From Merluccius polli (taxonomy: Eukaryota; Chordata; Actinopteri; Gadiformes; Merlucciidae), in the NCBI GenBank assembly GCA_030340625.1, contig JAOPHQ010002881.1, positions 1-64,000 on the forward strand: a DNA stretch of 64,000 bases. Reading direction: 5' to 3'. Positions 1 to 12,700 of the stretch are shown in pieces. A program made the translations under genes and the position numbers. The notes under the pieces were generated by a model. The model saw only the letters and a program-made list of their open reading frames with translations, searched no databases and was not told the DNA's origin. The first letter of the stretch is position 1. Each line of letters opens with the position of its first letter.

Positions 1-45
<45 letters not shown>

Positions 46-163
46 ACACTCACACACCATGCTCTACTGTAGATAGATAATTATGCACATAGTACAGAAA
101 AGTGAGCACACAGAAACCGCATACACACACATACACACACACACATACACACACACACACACA

Positions 164-194
<31 letters not shown>

Positions 195-842
195 GTGGCG
201 TCTCCCTTCACAATGGATGATAAATGGAGAGCTTGTACGTAGCGCGCTGAAACAGAAAATAATTTCATAAAAGCCTTTGATTAACCACGCTTGATTTAGA
301 TACTCAAGGTCGGGTTCCTGCTACATCTTGCTCCTAACAAGTGTTTCAAAGACGGACGCACGCACGCATGCACGCACACACACAAACACCCATACACGCA
401 TAGCCTAATCTAGGCCTCATTTCCCGCTTCTGTTCCCAATCTGAAATTCCCTACGTAGGGTGTTGCGTCTCCTCATCACGCTTAAGCGACTGTGTGTGTG
501 TGGGTGTGTGTGTGTGCGTGTGTGTGTGCTGTTGAAATTGTAGTTGTAGCTCCCGGCTTGTTTTTCCCCAATATAAATCAGACGTTGATAGAAGCAGCGC
601 TCGAAACGCACACCGCAATCTCAGTGGCACACACACAAATACACACACACACACACACACACATGAGTGCGATGTTTATGTTTGACAAATCCCTTTAAAT
701 CTTGATTCCTGATGCAACACACAAGACACAGCGATACACATCGGATCTGTATTTCTCTATGGTTCTCTGTCCATTCTCATTCCCATTCCCACCGCATCCA
801 TAAACCACAATCTCCCCCAATACCACCTTACCCAGACTCTCA

Positions 843-894
843 AGATTCAAAGAGCTTTATTGGCAAACTGGGATACATACACTTACATTGCCAC

Positions 895-900
<6 letters not shown>
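843..900 (-). mobile_element. 5'-truncated LINE copy (3' end only)
   Basis: ATTCAAAGAGCTTTATTGGC and the following ACATTGCC match the 3' end of the larger LINE fragment at 8180-9135. Reverse-strand reading gives the CCAATAAAG end signal. A (CT)n tract abuts it. Confidence 0.6.
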
Positions 901-973
<73 letters not shown>

Positions 974-1085
974 CTTTCTCACTCTCTCTCACTCCCTCGC
1001 TCTCTTTCTCTCTATCACTATCTCTATCTCGCTCTCACTCCCCCCCGTCTCTCTCTCCCTCCCTATGTTTCTCTCTCGCTCTCTC
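897..1085. repeat. (CT)n microsatellite, imperfect
   Basis: Long CT run (pure to about 969), then CT interrupted by A and C. Gives spurious Ser-Leu repeat frames. Confidence 0.95.
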
Positions 1086-1192
1086 TATCAGATTACGCTT
1101 CTCGAAGCAATCACATGGCATTAACAAGACAATAGACAGTAGAGAAGGTGCATTTGTTGTGGTAAATCTGCTGGTAAAATTGGTAACAGAGG

Positions 1193-1306
<114 letters not shown>

Positions 1307-1908
1307 AGCTACACTGAACCTCCCAATTAGCCTTGTCCTTAATGATATTAGGAAGGGAGAAAGGGGGAAGGAAGGGAGTGGTAATCTTCCTTTGACACAA
1401 TGGGATCAGAGACACATTGCCGTCATTAGCATAGATATTAGGCCCCTCTAAAAAGCTGGGGAGCTGACGCCACCCCATCCCTCATCTCCTCCTCTCCCTC
1501 CCCTCACCGCTCGCTACACCCCTAACCCACCCACCCACCACACCCTAACCCCTCCCAGACTACTGCCCCCCCCACCAAACGGTCTGGATGTGGCGGTGTG
1601 ACGATAGGGGTTTTAAAAGCGCAGGGCGAGTGAGAGCGGCGCCGGCGCCAGAGCGAGGTGTTCTGGAGGATCAGGGGCATGTCTTCTCCACCACCACCCC
1701 CCCTGACATGCTCAGGGTCCCAGCCGCGGATTAGCCGCCGGCTGGGCTAATGCTAATGCTAAAGGCGGAGCAGGCACAGCCTTTTAAGATGCTAAGCTCC
1801 CGGGAGAGCAGCCGTAGACAACCCACCGCCACGTGCTCTTTCAAGAAAGGAATAAATCATCAAAGAAACAAAACGTTTTACTTTTTACCTTTTTCCGATT
1901 ACTCGCAA

Positions 1909-1965
1909 GATTCAAAGGGCTTTATTGGCATATAGAAAACATACATTTACAATGCCAAAGCACAA
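1909..1965 (-). mobile_element. 5'-truncated LINE copy (3' end only)
   Basis: GATTCAAAGGGCTTTATTGG, then CATACATTTACAATGCCAAAG: the same 3' end module as at 8186-8260 and 843-900, in the same orientation. Confidence 0.65.
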
Positions 1966-2346
1966 AAAGTAAAATAAGATACCCTCTCTCTCCGGTGATT
2001 CTTTACCCTCTCATATACAGTATATGTGTACATATACAGTATGTTTGCCTTATGGCTGGCCTCTCCTGACCAACGTGGAGATCGTTAGCCTAGTGGTGAG
2101 GTTGTCATCTCTGTGGTCATTAATTGCCTATTAGGCCATCTTTAAAAATATCCACAATGTTAAGCCCGGGCCGCTGTCGCAACCCGCAGTGCCGGCGCTC
2201 CATTTACGACTCATTAATATTTATGAATCCTTAGGTGAGCCTGCTGAATATTCATGTAGGTTGACAAGTGATTAGACAGGCTGGTTGATTGGCGGTGGGA
2301 CAGCAGACACCTCAGATTCCTGACACAAGAACGGAGAGAAGAGAGA

Positions 2347-2368
2347 GGGGGGGGGGGGGGGGGGGGGG
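2347..2368. repeat. Poly(G) run
   Basis: About 22 consecutive G. Similar G or C runs occur near 5889, 6577, 9296, 17587, 44665, 44845, 46734, 56109 and 60853. Confidence 0.95.
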
Positions 2369-2554
2369 CTGAGGATGTACGAGGCTGTCACAGCGCTCCT
2401 CCTGAGCACAAGAAGCCATTGTGGGGGGAGACAGGGACATAAGAACGAATGACATGCCCACCTTGATATTCCAAAAACTTGGGAACTCATACACGGCCTT
2501 ACAGAAAATTCATAAAGCTCCCCACTTGCGTCGAGAATAAAGGCGAGAACAGTG

Positions 2555-2557
<3 letters not shown>

Positions 2558-2609
<52 letters not shown>
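2558..2609. repeat. (GT)n microsatellite
   Basis: Pure GT run of about 52 bp; a second GT tract follows at about 2718-2760. Confidence 0.97.
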
Positions 2610-2610
<1 letters not shown>

Positions 2611-2716
2611 TGTATAGCGAACCATTTTTCTCCAATTGCACTCACTTACCAAAGAATTTGACCCGGCTGTTATTTTGAAATCTTTTGAAGTTCTTTTGAA
2701 ATGGGATTATCTTGTG

Positions 2717-2756
<40 letters not shown>

Positions 2757-3922
2757 TGCATGCGTGTGAGGGGTGTGCATTCGCTTTGTGTGCATGTGCA
2801 TTCCTCTATGTGTGCATTTGATGATTTTGACTCTCAGCGGGCGTCCTCGACGTTCGCTCACGTTCCCCATGCCGACCCTTAACAACTCCCTGAGACGTAT
2901 TTTTATTTGCTCTCGGTTTCGCAAATAAAGCACAGTGCCTCTGCGTTGCGTAGCGGTCCGCCCGTGTGCTCTTCTCCTTCTCGACTGGCTTGCGAGCCGG
3001 ATCCGCTGTGTCTCTTTAACGCCATTGATAAATAAAAACAATAAAAGGCAGCTTTATCTCATTTTTGCAGTTTGTGTAGCAATTAACAGGGATACATTTA
3101 TAAAGTGCGGGGGAGGGGTGAGATTCAGTGAATTACTTATTGACTGTAGATTGTGTGTGTGTGTGTGTGTGTGTGTGTATGCACGTTAATAACACTACAT
3201 GATATGTTGCTATACGCACACACCGGATCGCATGCACATATTTCCGTCAGTAGTTCTTAAGTAAATCTAGTGTAAAAGCCCCATTCACACACCCACTTTG
3301 ACTCGTTTTGTTTCCCAGCTGCCTCTCCAAAACACTTTTCCTCGTTTTTCAATTTTTGTCGTTCTGCCGATCTGCCCTCTGGGGATCTGACTGTCAATTC
3401 ACATTTTGTTTAATCATGCCTGTTGTGGAGAGGAACGGCTCTGGCTGCAATTGGCCCTGCTCTGTTCTCTGACTGGAGAGAGACAGGAAGAGGGTTCTCG
3501 CAGGTACTCCAGCCACGCCCCCGTTGTCCTTGGAGACCGGGTTTCCCTGGAAACCGCAGAGGCGGGGTGCAGTGCATGAGCGAGAGTCTTATCACACCAT
3601 TTATGCTCAAGGTTAACTTCAAATTTATTTATCTCCTCCCTTTCTCGCATCCGATTGGCTGCCGGTCTCCCTGATGAGTTGCGCGCCAGCCGAGGAGCAA
3701 AGAAAGCCGAAGACTCTAACTGCTCCACGTTGGTTTTCACTTTTTTTCAAACCAAGCAATCAATCAAAAGGGCTTATGCATTTATACATTTAAAATACTA
3801 GAATCAGCCAGCTATGTAGAAATGACAGAAACCCACACTTGCAGATTTGTCTTGCTTTATAGTCATACCTTAAAGATTCAAAAAGAGACTAGGCTAAGAT
3901 GGAATAAAAACACACGCACACA

Positions 3923-3956
<34 letters not shown>

Positions 3957-5424
3957 GCGGAGGAAGCTCTCTCGGCTCTCTCTCTCTCTCTCGTGCACAG
4001 TATAAGCGGGCCTGGCTGCTGATGTATGATTGAACAGGTCCTCGTTACGTATGCATACTTAAGACTGTTCCCACAGCATCACAACTCTGCATCTCTCATC
4101 TTCGCCATGTTCACGCCATCCTCCACACGTGTGTGTGCTGTTCTTTAATGTCAGCCCCTATGTATTCTATAGCAGTGGTTGTCACCGGGTCTAACAGGAT
4201 CCACGTGTCACTTTGTCATCATTTTTGCATTGTTAGCATGGCATTGTTGACCAATATTGCAGTAATCAACACTGCCTTTATGCCTGTATGTACTCATGTA
4301 AAAACATGAGCCAAAAAAGCTGGAACAATTGGGGCTAAACTCAATGAAATAGTCAATCAAGTCTTCGAAACATGAATTAACATTGAAACTTTAGTTCATT
4401 CATGGGCTCCTTGCTAAAGATGAAGGTTTCAACGTGTGCTCTGCGACCCACCAGTTGAGTGTCACTGCTCTATAGCCCCACGCAGGAACGGACGACACCG
4501 CAGCAGCGATGGCACGCTGTAGCGCTGGGAGTTTAAGCCCTCCTAGTTCTCCGATCGTCCCACAGTCATTTTGGACATGAGCTAAATAACGCTGGCCACG
4601 TCAATTGCCTTTCAGCATCATAAGATGTGGCAAGTTGACAGTGGCGTAAGTAGGTCATTAAGAGTCCCGGTGCAATCATTTTTATGGCCCCCCTCACCCA
4701 ATACAAACATAAAATATATTAGTCAAATTCCAATTTGAACAAAATGGCCTACATAAGGCTTACATAAAATGAGTGGGGTACATAACTATTAGTAAGCGGA
4801 TAACAAATTCAGTCGACTCACATTCACAAGATGAATTGTATATCATATAATCACATATAATAAGACCTTATTTTAAATCCATAGTCTTAAACATTTTAAA
4901 ACCACATTGTATTTTGGCTCAAAGGCATGTGACTTTCTGGGATACAGATTGTAAACCTATGGCCTTGTTTTGAACATACGTTGTATGCATGACTGAAGTC
5001 TTGTTCCTGTTGTCACGCAGTGTTTAAAAAGTAAGTTGATCAGGGATTGCCAACTCAAAATCCAAAGTCAGGAGGACTGAAAAAAGGCATACATACTGCC
5101 GTGATTGGGGGATGGCGGGGGGGTTCTGTTGTGGGTTGGTCTGGGTCCAAAAGTCCCGGGCCATTTGTTTTAGTTTTGGTACGGACGCTGTTGCACTGCC
5201 TCCTCCGTGGAGGCGTCCGTGTAGAGTGGTGTGTGGTCATATGACACAGGGACTGCAGGCTGTGGCTGCGGGTTCTCTGTGTGGGAGGATGTGTCCTTGC
5301 TGTGACACTCGGATGTGACAGGTTGGTTTGGGAATTGCACCCCCAGCTCCACCTGCTGCTGACGCTTCACTTACAACAAGAGCAGTCGGGTAGAACCAGC
5401 GCTGGAAAAGTGTCATTTAACTCT

Positions 5425-5430
5425 CTCTCA

Positions 5431-5489
<59 letters not shown>

Positions 5490-5580
5490 CGGTGTCATTT
5501 TTCATGTTTACGTTGCGATGGCTCCAGCGTCCTGTTTGTATGATAAACAGGAGTAATGGGCTGTGATTGCCGCTAACTAA
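5425..5580. repeat. (CT)n tract followed by a 75-bp block repeated at 9212-9290
   Basis: The (CT)n run is followed by TTTTTCATGTTTACG and CCTGTTTGTATGATAAAC with GGAGTAATG. The block after the (CT)n at 9136-9213 is a diverged copy (CCTGTTTATATGATAACCC, GGAGTAATG). Confidence 0.7.
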
Positions 5581-6171
5581 TGGCAGCTGAGTAATGATGC
5601 TGTGAGAAGCTTCGAGGAGGAAACGCAAGCGAGGGGTGTCAGACAACCACCTTGCAGCCCCCCTCCCCGACGTTTCACCTCGACGAGGATCCAAGCCACC
5701 AAAATAAGTGGCAGAGAGTTGCTTTGTCCCGCGCCGATCCAATCCAATCCGCCACAGTTCCACTTCATGGGCTTGGGAGGTAATTATTCTCCGGCGCACA
5801 CACACACACACACACTGAGAATGAGAAGAGAAAAAAAAGCAATTGCCAGCAGGAATCCACAGGTCTCTGCAGTATTTCCGGATGGGGAGGGGGGGGGGGG
5901 GGGGTGATGGGGGCGACGATGACTCATTTTGGCGGTGTAGCTTGGGATTCGTCTGCGCGCCGCACACGCTGGGGTCGCCCGACGGTGCGCCTAATCGCTG
6001 AGAGCGCGGGTTTTCCGACGCAACGGTGGAGTGGCACCGCGTAGCGCCAAGAGGACCAACACAAGGAAGAATCACAAACTCACACACGCACACACACACA
6101 CACCCTCCACTCAAGAACGCCCGCCAATCTGTGGGTTGAAGGGCAGATGGCTGCGACTCCATGCAGTCTGT

Positions 6172-6202
<31 letters not shown>

Positions 6203-7542
6203 TCATATTGGGGGGATTAGCCAAGAAAAGGAAAGGACTGACAAGGGGAGGAAGAGAGAGATGAAGGGAGGGCAAGCGGGCGGAGACAGGAGAGAGTGGA
6301 GACGCTTGATTAATCCTGCCGAGCTGTCTCCGTCCTTTGAGATCATAACATGAGGAATGCAAAATAGAGTACAGTAGCGTTTGGCTGACCCAAGATGGCG
6401 GCATGTGTGTATTTTGTACTTTTATACCCATCAGCGTACCAAAAATCCTTGTGTATGTGGAAACTTGCATGGTAATAAAGCTATTTACGAAAGCTAATAC
6501 GAAATTTGGCAGAGATGGAATTAAAAATAAATGTATTGCTGTGAAATGTGCTGTTGCTATTGGTGTTAATTAATATTGTGGGGGGGGGGGGGGGGTGTAA
6601 ATAGGTTTAGTCATTAGTCGCTGTCTCTAGTGATATTTCAGTCAGTTCAAAAATAATACATCAGCATATGCCACCATGTATCAAGTCAGTTTGGCATCTA
6701 CACAGTTGAGATCTGGCGTGTGTTTTTTTTTAATTCACTTTTAGCATCGTGTCTTTTTTACCTGCCCAAAAAAATCAATTGTGTCAAGCAATTGTTTTTT
6801 TAATACGTAACCTTGCATTTTCTTTAACCTGCCAAACGGTCAAATCTATCAGCCATTGGCTGGAGGCAGGTGTTCATTTTGGACCCTTACTGTGGATATC
6901 TGTGCTTTTACCGCTCCTCAATATTGAAGGAGGAAGTGCGCATGTGATGGGCACACACCCTCCCTCTCCCACCTGGGGTGTGCGGGCCAGCAGGGGACCC
7001 GCCTGTACCAGTGGTCACACCTAATACCCCTGCAGATAATCTCATCTCACAGTCCACTTGACGCTAACAGATCCAGCCCTGTGCTCCTCCTCCACTCCCT
7101 GACATCTCTCTCTCTCTCTCTCTCTGATTTCCAATCTCTCTCTGGTGCTCAGCTTTTTAAGATCTCTCTCTCTCTCTCTCTCTGAATTTCTGTCTCTCGC
7201 TCTTGCTCTCTCTCCCCCCTCACCTCACCGACCAGCTGCTGTTTCTCCCCAACGTCAGGCGTCTTGCTATGTGTAACTGACGTCTTTTCTTTTTTTTCTT
7301 TCAATTTGTTCCCTTTTTTTTCTCCGCCACTGGTGCGTTTAACTGGTCCGTCATCCCCGCCCACCCCCCGCTGGCCTGTGCGTCTCTAATGTCTTGTATC
7401 CATCCTTCATAGCTGTCTGTCCTGCTGTTTCCAATCTCTCATGTTCAGCCTTAACTGCCACAGACAGCTCGTGCCTTCATCTTTGCTGTGCCGACATCAC
7501 CCTCGGTTCTCTCTCTCTCTCCTCTCCCTCTCTCTCTCTCTG

Positions 7543-7574
7543 TATATATATATATAACTATATATATAACTATA

Positions 7575-7628
<54 letters not shown>

Positions 7629-7805
7629 TATATATAAAACTATATCATATATAACTATATATATAAAACTATATATACAACTATATCATATATAACTATA
7701 TATATAAAACTATATATACAACTATATCATATATATAACTATATATACAACTATATCATATATAACTATATATATAAAACTATATATATATATATATATA
7801 TATAT
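7543..7805. repeat. AT-rich compound repeat with TATATATAACTA / TATATAAAACTA units
   Basis: Alternating (TA)n with AACTATATATAAAACTATAT and ACTATATCATATATA units, flanked by (CT)n runs at both sides. Confidence 0.9.
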
Positions 7806-7857
7806 CACTCCCTCTCTGTCCCTCACTCTTGCTCGATTTCTCTTTCTGTCTTACTGT

Positions 7858-7900
<43 letters not shown>

Positions 7901-8179
7901 CTTTCTCTCCCCTCTCTCTCTCCCCTTTCTCTCCTCTCTCTCTCTCCTCTCTCTCTCTCTCACCTGCTGTACCCACCTACGTATCGCGATATGTTTCCGT
8001 CCCTGCTGACACCTGGGCTGCAGGCTGTCTGTCATGTCACACTACAGAAATTGCATTGTGAATCTGTCACCAGCACTCACACTCCTCTAAACCCACAGGA
8101 ACGGCTGTTTACTCTCTCCTTGTCCTCTTTTTTCCTCACACCCCCCCCCTTCCCTCTTTCTCTTTAGCTGTTCCTCTCT

Positions 8180-8304
8180 TTATCGCAATTCAATTCAATT
8201 CAAAGGGGCTTTATTGGCATGAGAAACATACGTTTGCATTGCCAAAGCAAGTGTGAAATAAAAACCAAAATGTATTTACAATCAAAGCTATACTAGAATA
8301 TACA

Positions 8305-8342
<38 letters not shown>

Positions 8343-8350
8343 TATATACA

Positions 8351-8425
<75 letters not shown>

Positions 8426-9130
8426 TAATTTAAAATAAAAATAGAAAAATGTGGACATTGCAGTTTGAAGAATATAAATAGCGAGAACTGTTCTTTTACA
8501 AACGTATCCAAAGGGATCTGTTGTGTTTGTATGTACAGTATGTCTATGAGATCAGCACAGTGCAGATAGTTCAGGAATACACACACACACTGTCTTTGAC
8601 AGTCTTTACGGTGGTCGTATTCCACTGGACGTCACAGCAGCTTACGAAGCTTGCTACATTTATCCAGCAGATATGGAAGTTTTGTGTTATTAGACATGTT
8701 TTCAAAGTCTTTTTGGGTGTTTGTAACCTGTGGGAAATGTGTGTCTCTGATGTCTTGGTACAGCTGGCAGGTAGTTAAAAAGTGCAGCTCGGTTTCCACC
8801 GGATTTTGTGTGCAGTGGGTGCTTTTATTTGCGCTGTTTTTTGGTTGATTCTTTCCAATGTGTCAGATAGTTTTCTTTTTGTTTTGTAATAATTTAATTT
8901 AGTCTAGGGGGGTTTCTGTCTGATGGCTCTGCTTGTTGAGGGGGGCATCTCTCTAAAGCATGTCAGGGTCACTTTCTTTTAGGTGATTATAAAATTGAAA
9001 TGCTCTCTTTTGAATTTTGATAATTAGTGGGTATCGTCCTAATTCTGCTCTACATAGGTTGTTTGGTGTTTTCCATTGGATGCGGAGAATGGATTTGCAG
9101 AACTCTGAATTTGGTGTTTGTCCCAGTTTG

Positions 9131-9135
<5 letters not shown>
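8180..9135 (-). mobile_element. Non-LTR retrotransposon (LINE) fragment, broken
   Basis: Read on the minus strand from 9135: RLYKLGQTPNSEFCKS, TPNNLCRAELGRYPLIIKIQ and FYNHLKESDPDML, then a stop. After a gap it continues with ETELHFLTTCQLYQDIRDTH-like sequence around 8700-8800. These are C-terminal motifs I know from teleost LINE ORF2 proteins. The 3' end has CCAATAAAGCCCC and a short (GAATT)n tail at 8186-8200, as in target-primed LINE insertions. Stop codons and an internal deletion make it inactive. An (AT)n run at 8304-8421 interrupts the 3'UTR. No reverse transcriptase domain remains; the clade is not assigned. Confidence 0.75.
8304..8421. repeat. (AT)n microsatellite inside the LINE fragment
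   Basis: Two (AT)n runs separated by ACAGTATATACAGTAT. It lies between the LINE 3' tail and its coding remnants. Confidence 0.95.

Positions 9136-9213
<78 letters not shown>
9136..9213. repeat. (CT)n microsatellite, about 78 bp
   Basis: Pure CT run at the 5' end of the reverse-strand LINE fragment, about 120 bp upstream of the igsf3 exon. Confidence 0.97.
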
Positions 9214-9219
<6 letters not shown>

Positions 9220-9331
9220 CATGTTCTCGTACTGACGGTTCCAGCATCCTGTTTATATGATAACCCGGGAGTAATGACAATCACTTACTCACTATCCCCC
9301 CCCCCCCCCCCCCCCTCCTCCCTCTCTTCAG

Positions 9332-9743
9332 TGAGCCAGCTGCGTGTGCAGAAGACCAACCAAACCCAGGTGCACCTGGAGGACAGCCGCGTGAGGATCA
9401 ACTGCTCTGTGATCTCCCAGACCGGCCCGGACTCGCAGCACGCCGTGCTGTGGTACGTGCACCGCGCGGCAGGCAGCGAGGCCGACGAGCTCCTCCTGCG
9501 CATCGAGCGGTCGGGCGCCTTCGAGTACGGCGCCTACGCCGACGAGGAACGGCTGCGCCGGCGGGTGCAGGCCGAGCGGCTGTCGCCGCGGCTCCACACT
9601 GCTCACTCTGAACCGCGCCGAGACCAGCGACTCCGGCACCTACTTCTGCCTGGTGGAGGAGTGGCTGAGCGACCCGGACGGCGCCTGGTACCGTCTGTCC
9701 CGGGACTTGTCGGGCTTCACACACGTCTCGGTCCGACAACCAG
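9332..9743 (+). CDS. igsf3: igsf3 exon encoding the penultimate Ig V-type domain
   Basis: The acceptor is the AG at 9330-9331 after a C-rich tract and the donor GTGAGC starts at 9744. Reading starts with the last two bases of a split codon, then SQLRVQK. The first domain Cys is in RINCSV, the core Trp in VLWYVH, and the second Cys in GTYFCLVEEW. The reading frame changes near 9591-9601: upstream reads RLSPRLHT, downstream LLTLNRAETSDSGTYFC one frame over. Confidence 0.83.
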
Positions 9744-12700
9744 GTGAGCCGGCGGCAGAACGGGTGCCTTAAGCATTTACATTTTGGGCATTTAGCAGAC
9801 GCCTTTGTCCAAAACATCTTACAATAAGTACATTTGTCAGAAGTAGTGAAACAACAATATATCATTGTCGGTACAATGAGGATGTCAATAGAACAAGTTT
9901 TAAGCACTCATAATTGCTAGGTTAACCCATTCCTCATGTATACAACAAAGATAGCTAAGTGCTAGTACTAAGTGCCTCTAGCATTTAGTATTCCCGGTGT
10001 GTGTGTGTGTGTGTGTGTGGGGGGGGGGGGGTTTAACCAGCCAAGGTGTCACACCAAGGTGTGACAGATGGCACTGATTGGAGAGCTGTTGTTGGAGAGT
10101 GGTTCACACAGTTAAAGCCATGTGCTCTCCAAAGCCTGTGGTATCCCTTCCAGTTACTCCACCCCCATACGTACAATCCTTCAATGTTTCCCCACATCAA
10201 CCTTCGTCAAGGTCGTCCCGCTCTGATGACCTTATCGTCAGTGTACTGTCCATGTTTCCTGGGCACAGGTGGGAGAAGTGAGCGCTGCCCCAGTTCTGGT
10301 GTGCGTACGGTGCGCCGAAGGGCCGAACAGAGTGAACTGAAGGAGACCTATTTTCTGTTGCCTTGCAGTGAAGACACCTCTAGTCAGCTTGAGACAACTA
10401 GACTAGCACCCCTTCCCTTAAAGTGTCCTCCCTGATAAATCGCAGTCTACCTGCTGCTTTCTATGACCCTGTTCACACCCGGCATTTAAAAGTTTTATAG
10501 CATTATTAATGTTCCTGCTCATTTGCTGGATTCAAGCAGACGAATAATGCTGGTATGAACACATTCGAGAAGCATTATAAGGATCTCCAAAATTAGGTTT
10601 GTACTTGGTCAGTGATGCATACAAGTGTCAATGAGTCTGTTTGCAAACCACCTATGGGTCAGGCTCACTGCTTCCATCCCGGCCCAATCAATGAACAAAA
10701 GGGACGCCTGTTTTGTGTTTGTGTTTTGTTCCCCCACGCCTGCCCCAATGTGTCTGCTTCTCACCGGTCCTGTTTAGGATTCACAGTGAAACCCCTGGGT
10801 GTTTCTTGGCATCTGTCCAACGACCTTCGGGAACCCGAAGGTCAGACAGATACCGTGTGGCTGCCACAAACTACTATTGGTGTGTAGTCATGTGTGTCAA
10901 GTGAAGGGCGACCTGCACACTAATACCCCAGATACCGAAACCACACCATCCTACACGACCCCACCACCTATACGCGCTTGCAAGTCATCCGATCCAAATC
11001 CGGGAATTGTATTCGCTTTTAATGTTTTAGTTTTTTTATTGTATTCTTTTTTTTTAGGCAGCACACCTCTGGTTCACCACAGTAACAACCGCCTCTAGGG
11101 AAGCATGCTAGGGGTACCGAGTTATTATCATAACGACTAAACCTGATTTCCCGGCGGACGCGGCAGGAAGCGGGGCGCTTGTATATGGTAGGCTCATTAT
11201 GGTGCTTAAGAACACATATTCTTTGGGAAGTCATCCAGGAATATGTCATCCGGCAGGTGAGATGAAAGGACCGAGATGTGTTTGCCAGAGATGCGCCTTC
11301 GCCATCTGTTCTCAGCCGCCTTAACCGTCTGTTCCCGACCTCTCCACGATCTCTCTGCTCCACTGCTTGCTGAAGAACAGGGCACCCAGGATGTTGAAGG
11401 AACATGAAGAAACCACGTCATGTTACTGAATGGTTCTTGGTGGTTGTTGTTGTTGTTGTCGTCGTTGTTGTTTTTGTGGTGTAGATGCCTCTTCCACTCC
11501 TTTGTAACAACAAGGGTTGTGAGGGCAGGAGCAAGCCTTCAAAATGTGTATAGAACAAAATGGACCACCTGCGAAAAATCTTCTCCATGTCTTGTCATGC
11601 TGAATGAGATTAAGGTCCCAATTGCTACCCTATATACAACTGTATATGAAAAGACTCAACAAGGCCATCCCCGCTAACAAAAAACCTCTTGTCTGGACAG
11701 AAAGAGAAAGTGAGTACAGTCGTTTGAACTCGTCCATGGCCCATGCCTGCTACAGGTCTGCAATTAACTCTTTTTTTTTATACTCTTTTCGATTTCTTTC
11801 TTTTAGATACTCTGAGCAACATTTTTCGATTTCTTTCTTTTAGACACTCTGAGCAAAACTTTTTCTGTGAGCCGTGTGTCAATATCTATTCCAAGCAACG
11901 ATAGCTCCACATACGGGCCAATTTTCTTTTTATGTTGTGGATTTCCATCAGTTGCAGCCAGAACCGGTTTCAGTTTGATTTTGATGTTTGTGAATAAAGT
12001 GGGTCATTGGACTGAGTATGTAAGGTGCTAGCCATGGCGATAGACCAAACCCTGAGCTAACACGCTAAACCCGAGCCCCGAGCTAAACGCTTTCGGCAAG
12101 ACTGCCTCAGGACACATTGGGATTTATTCTTTACCGGAATCCATTTTTTGTGTCTTCAGTGTTTTGTTTCAAGTTCAAACAGGAGTCTCATGGGCCGAGG
12201 GGTTGTCCAGTGTGATTTTGGACTACAGGCCTTAACAATGTCTCCCAGCTCAGTCACAAGTGTTCTATGTTTTGGCGCCGCATACATACTTCATACGTCC
12301 CGGCAATTAAATAGTACTTAGCATCGTATAGCATCTTACGCTAGCTATCCATGCTGTATACCAGAAAGGGAAGCTAAACCTAGCAATTATGGTGCACCTA
12401 GAAACTTTCTCTATTGTTCTATTGACATCCTTGCTGTACCGACAGTGATATATTGTTGTTTGTGTTGTATTTGAAAATGTAATTTACCGGAGTTGTAAGG
12501 TGAAAATAGGTCAGATACACTGTGTAGCAGTTAATATTTTTTGTGCGATTCCAACTTCTAGCCACAGTAAAACTTTCAGAACAAGTTTACAATGTCATAC
12601 CAGACAAAGTGAAGTAAAGCTTGTTTATCTATTACACCACTGCAATACAGGCATCGGAATGTGGTATGGATTTATGGATAAAGTCATAGAAAAGTTTTGA

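Noticed and set aside
2080..2125. Phrase GTTAGCCTAGTGGTGAGGTTG resembling a tRNA or SINE internal promoter
   Set aside because: No cloverleaf, no B box at the right distance.
5428..6162. 244-codon minus-strand frame
   Set aside because: Spans a (CT)n run, a poly(G) run and a CA run; no recognisable protein.
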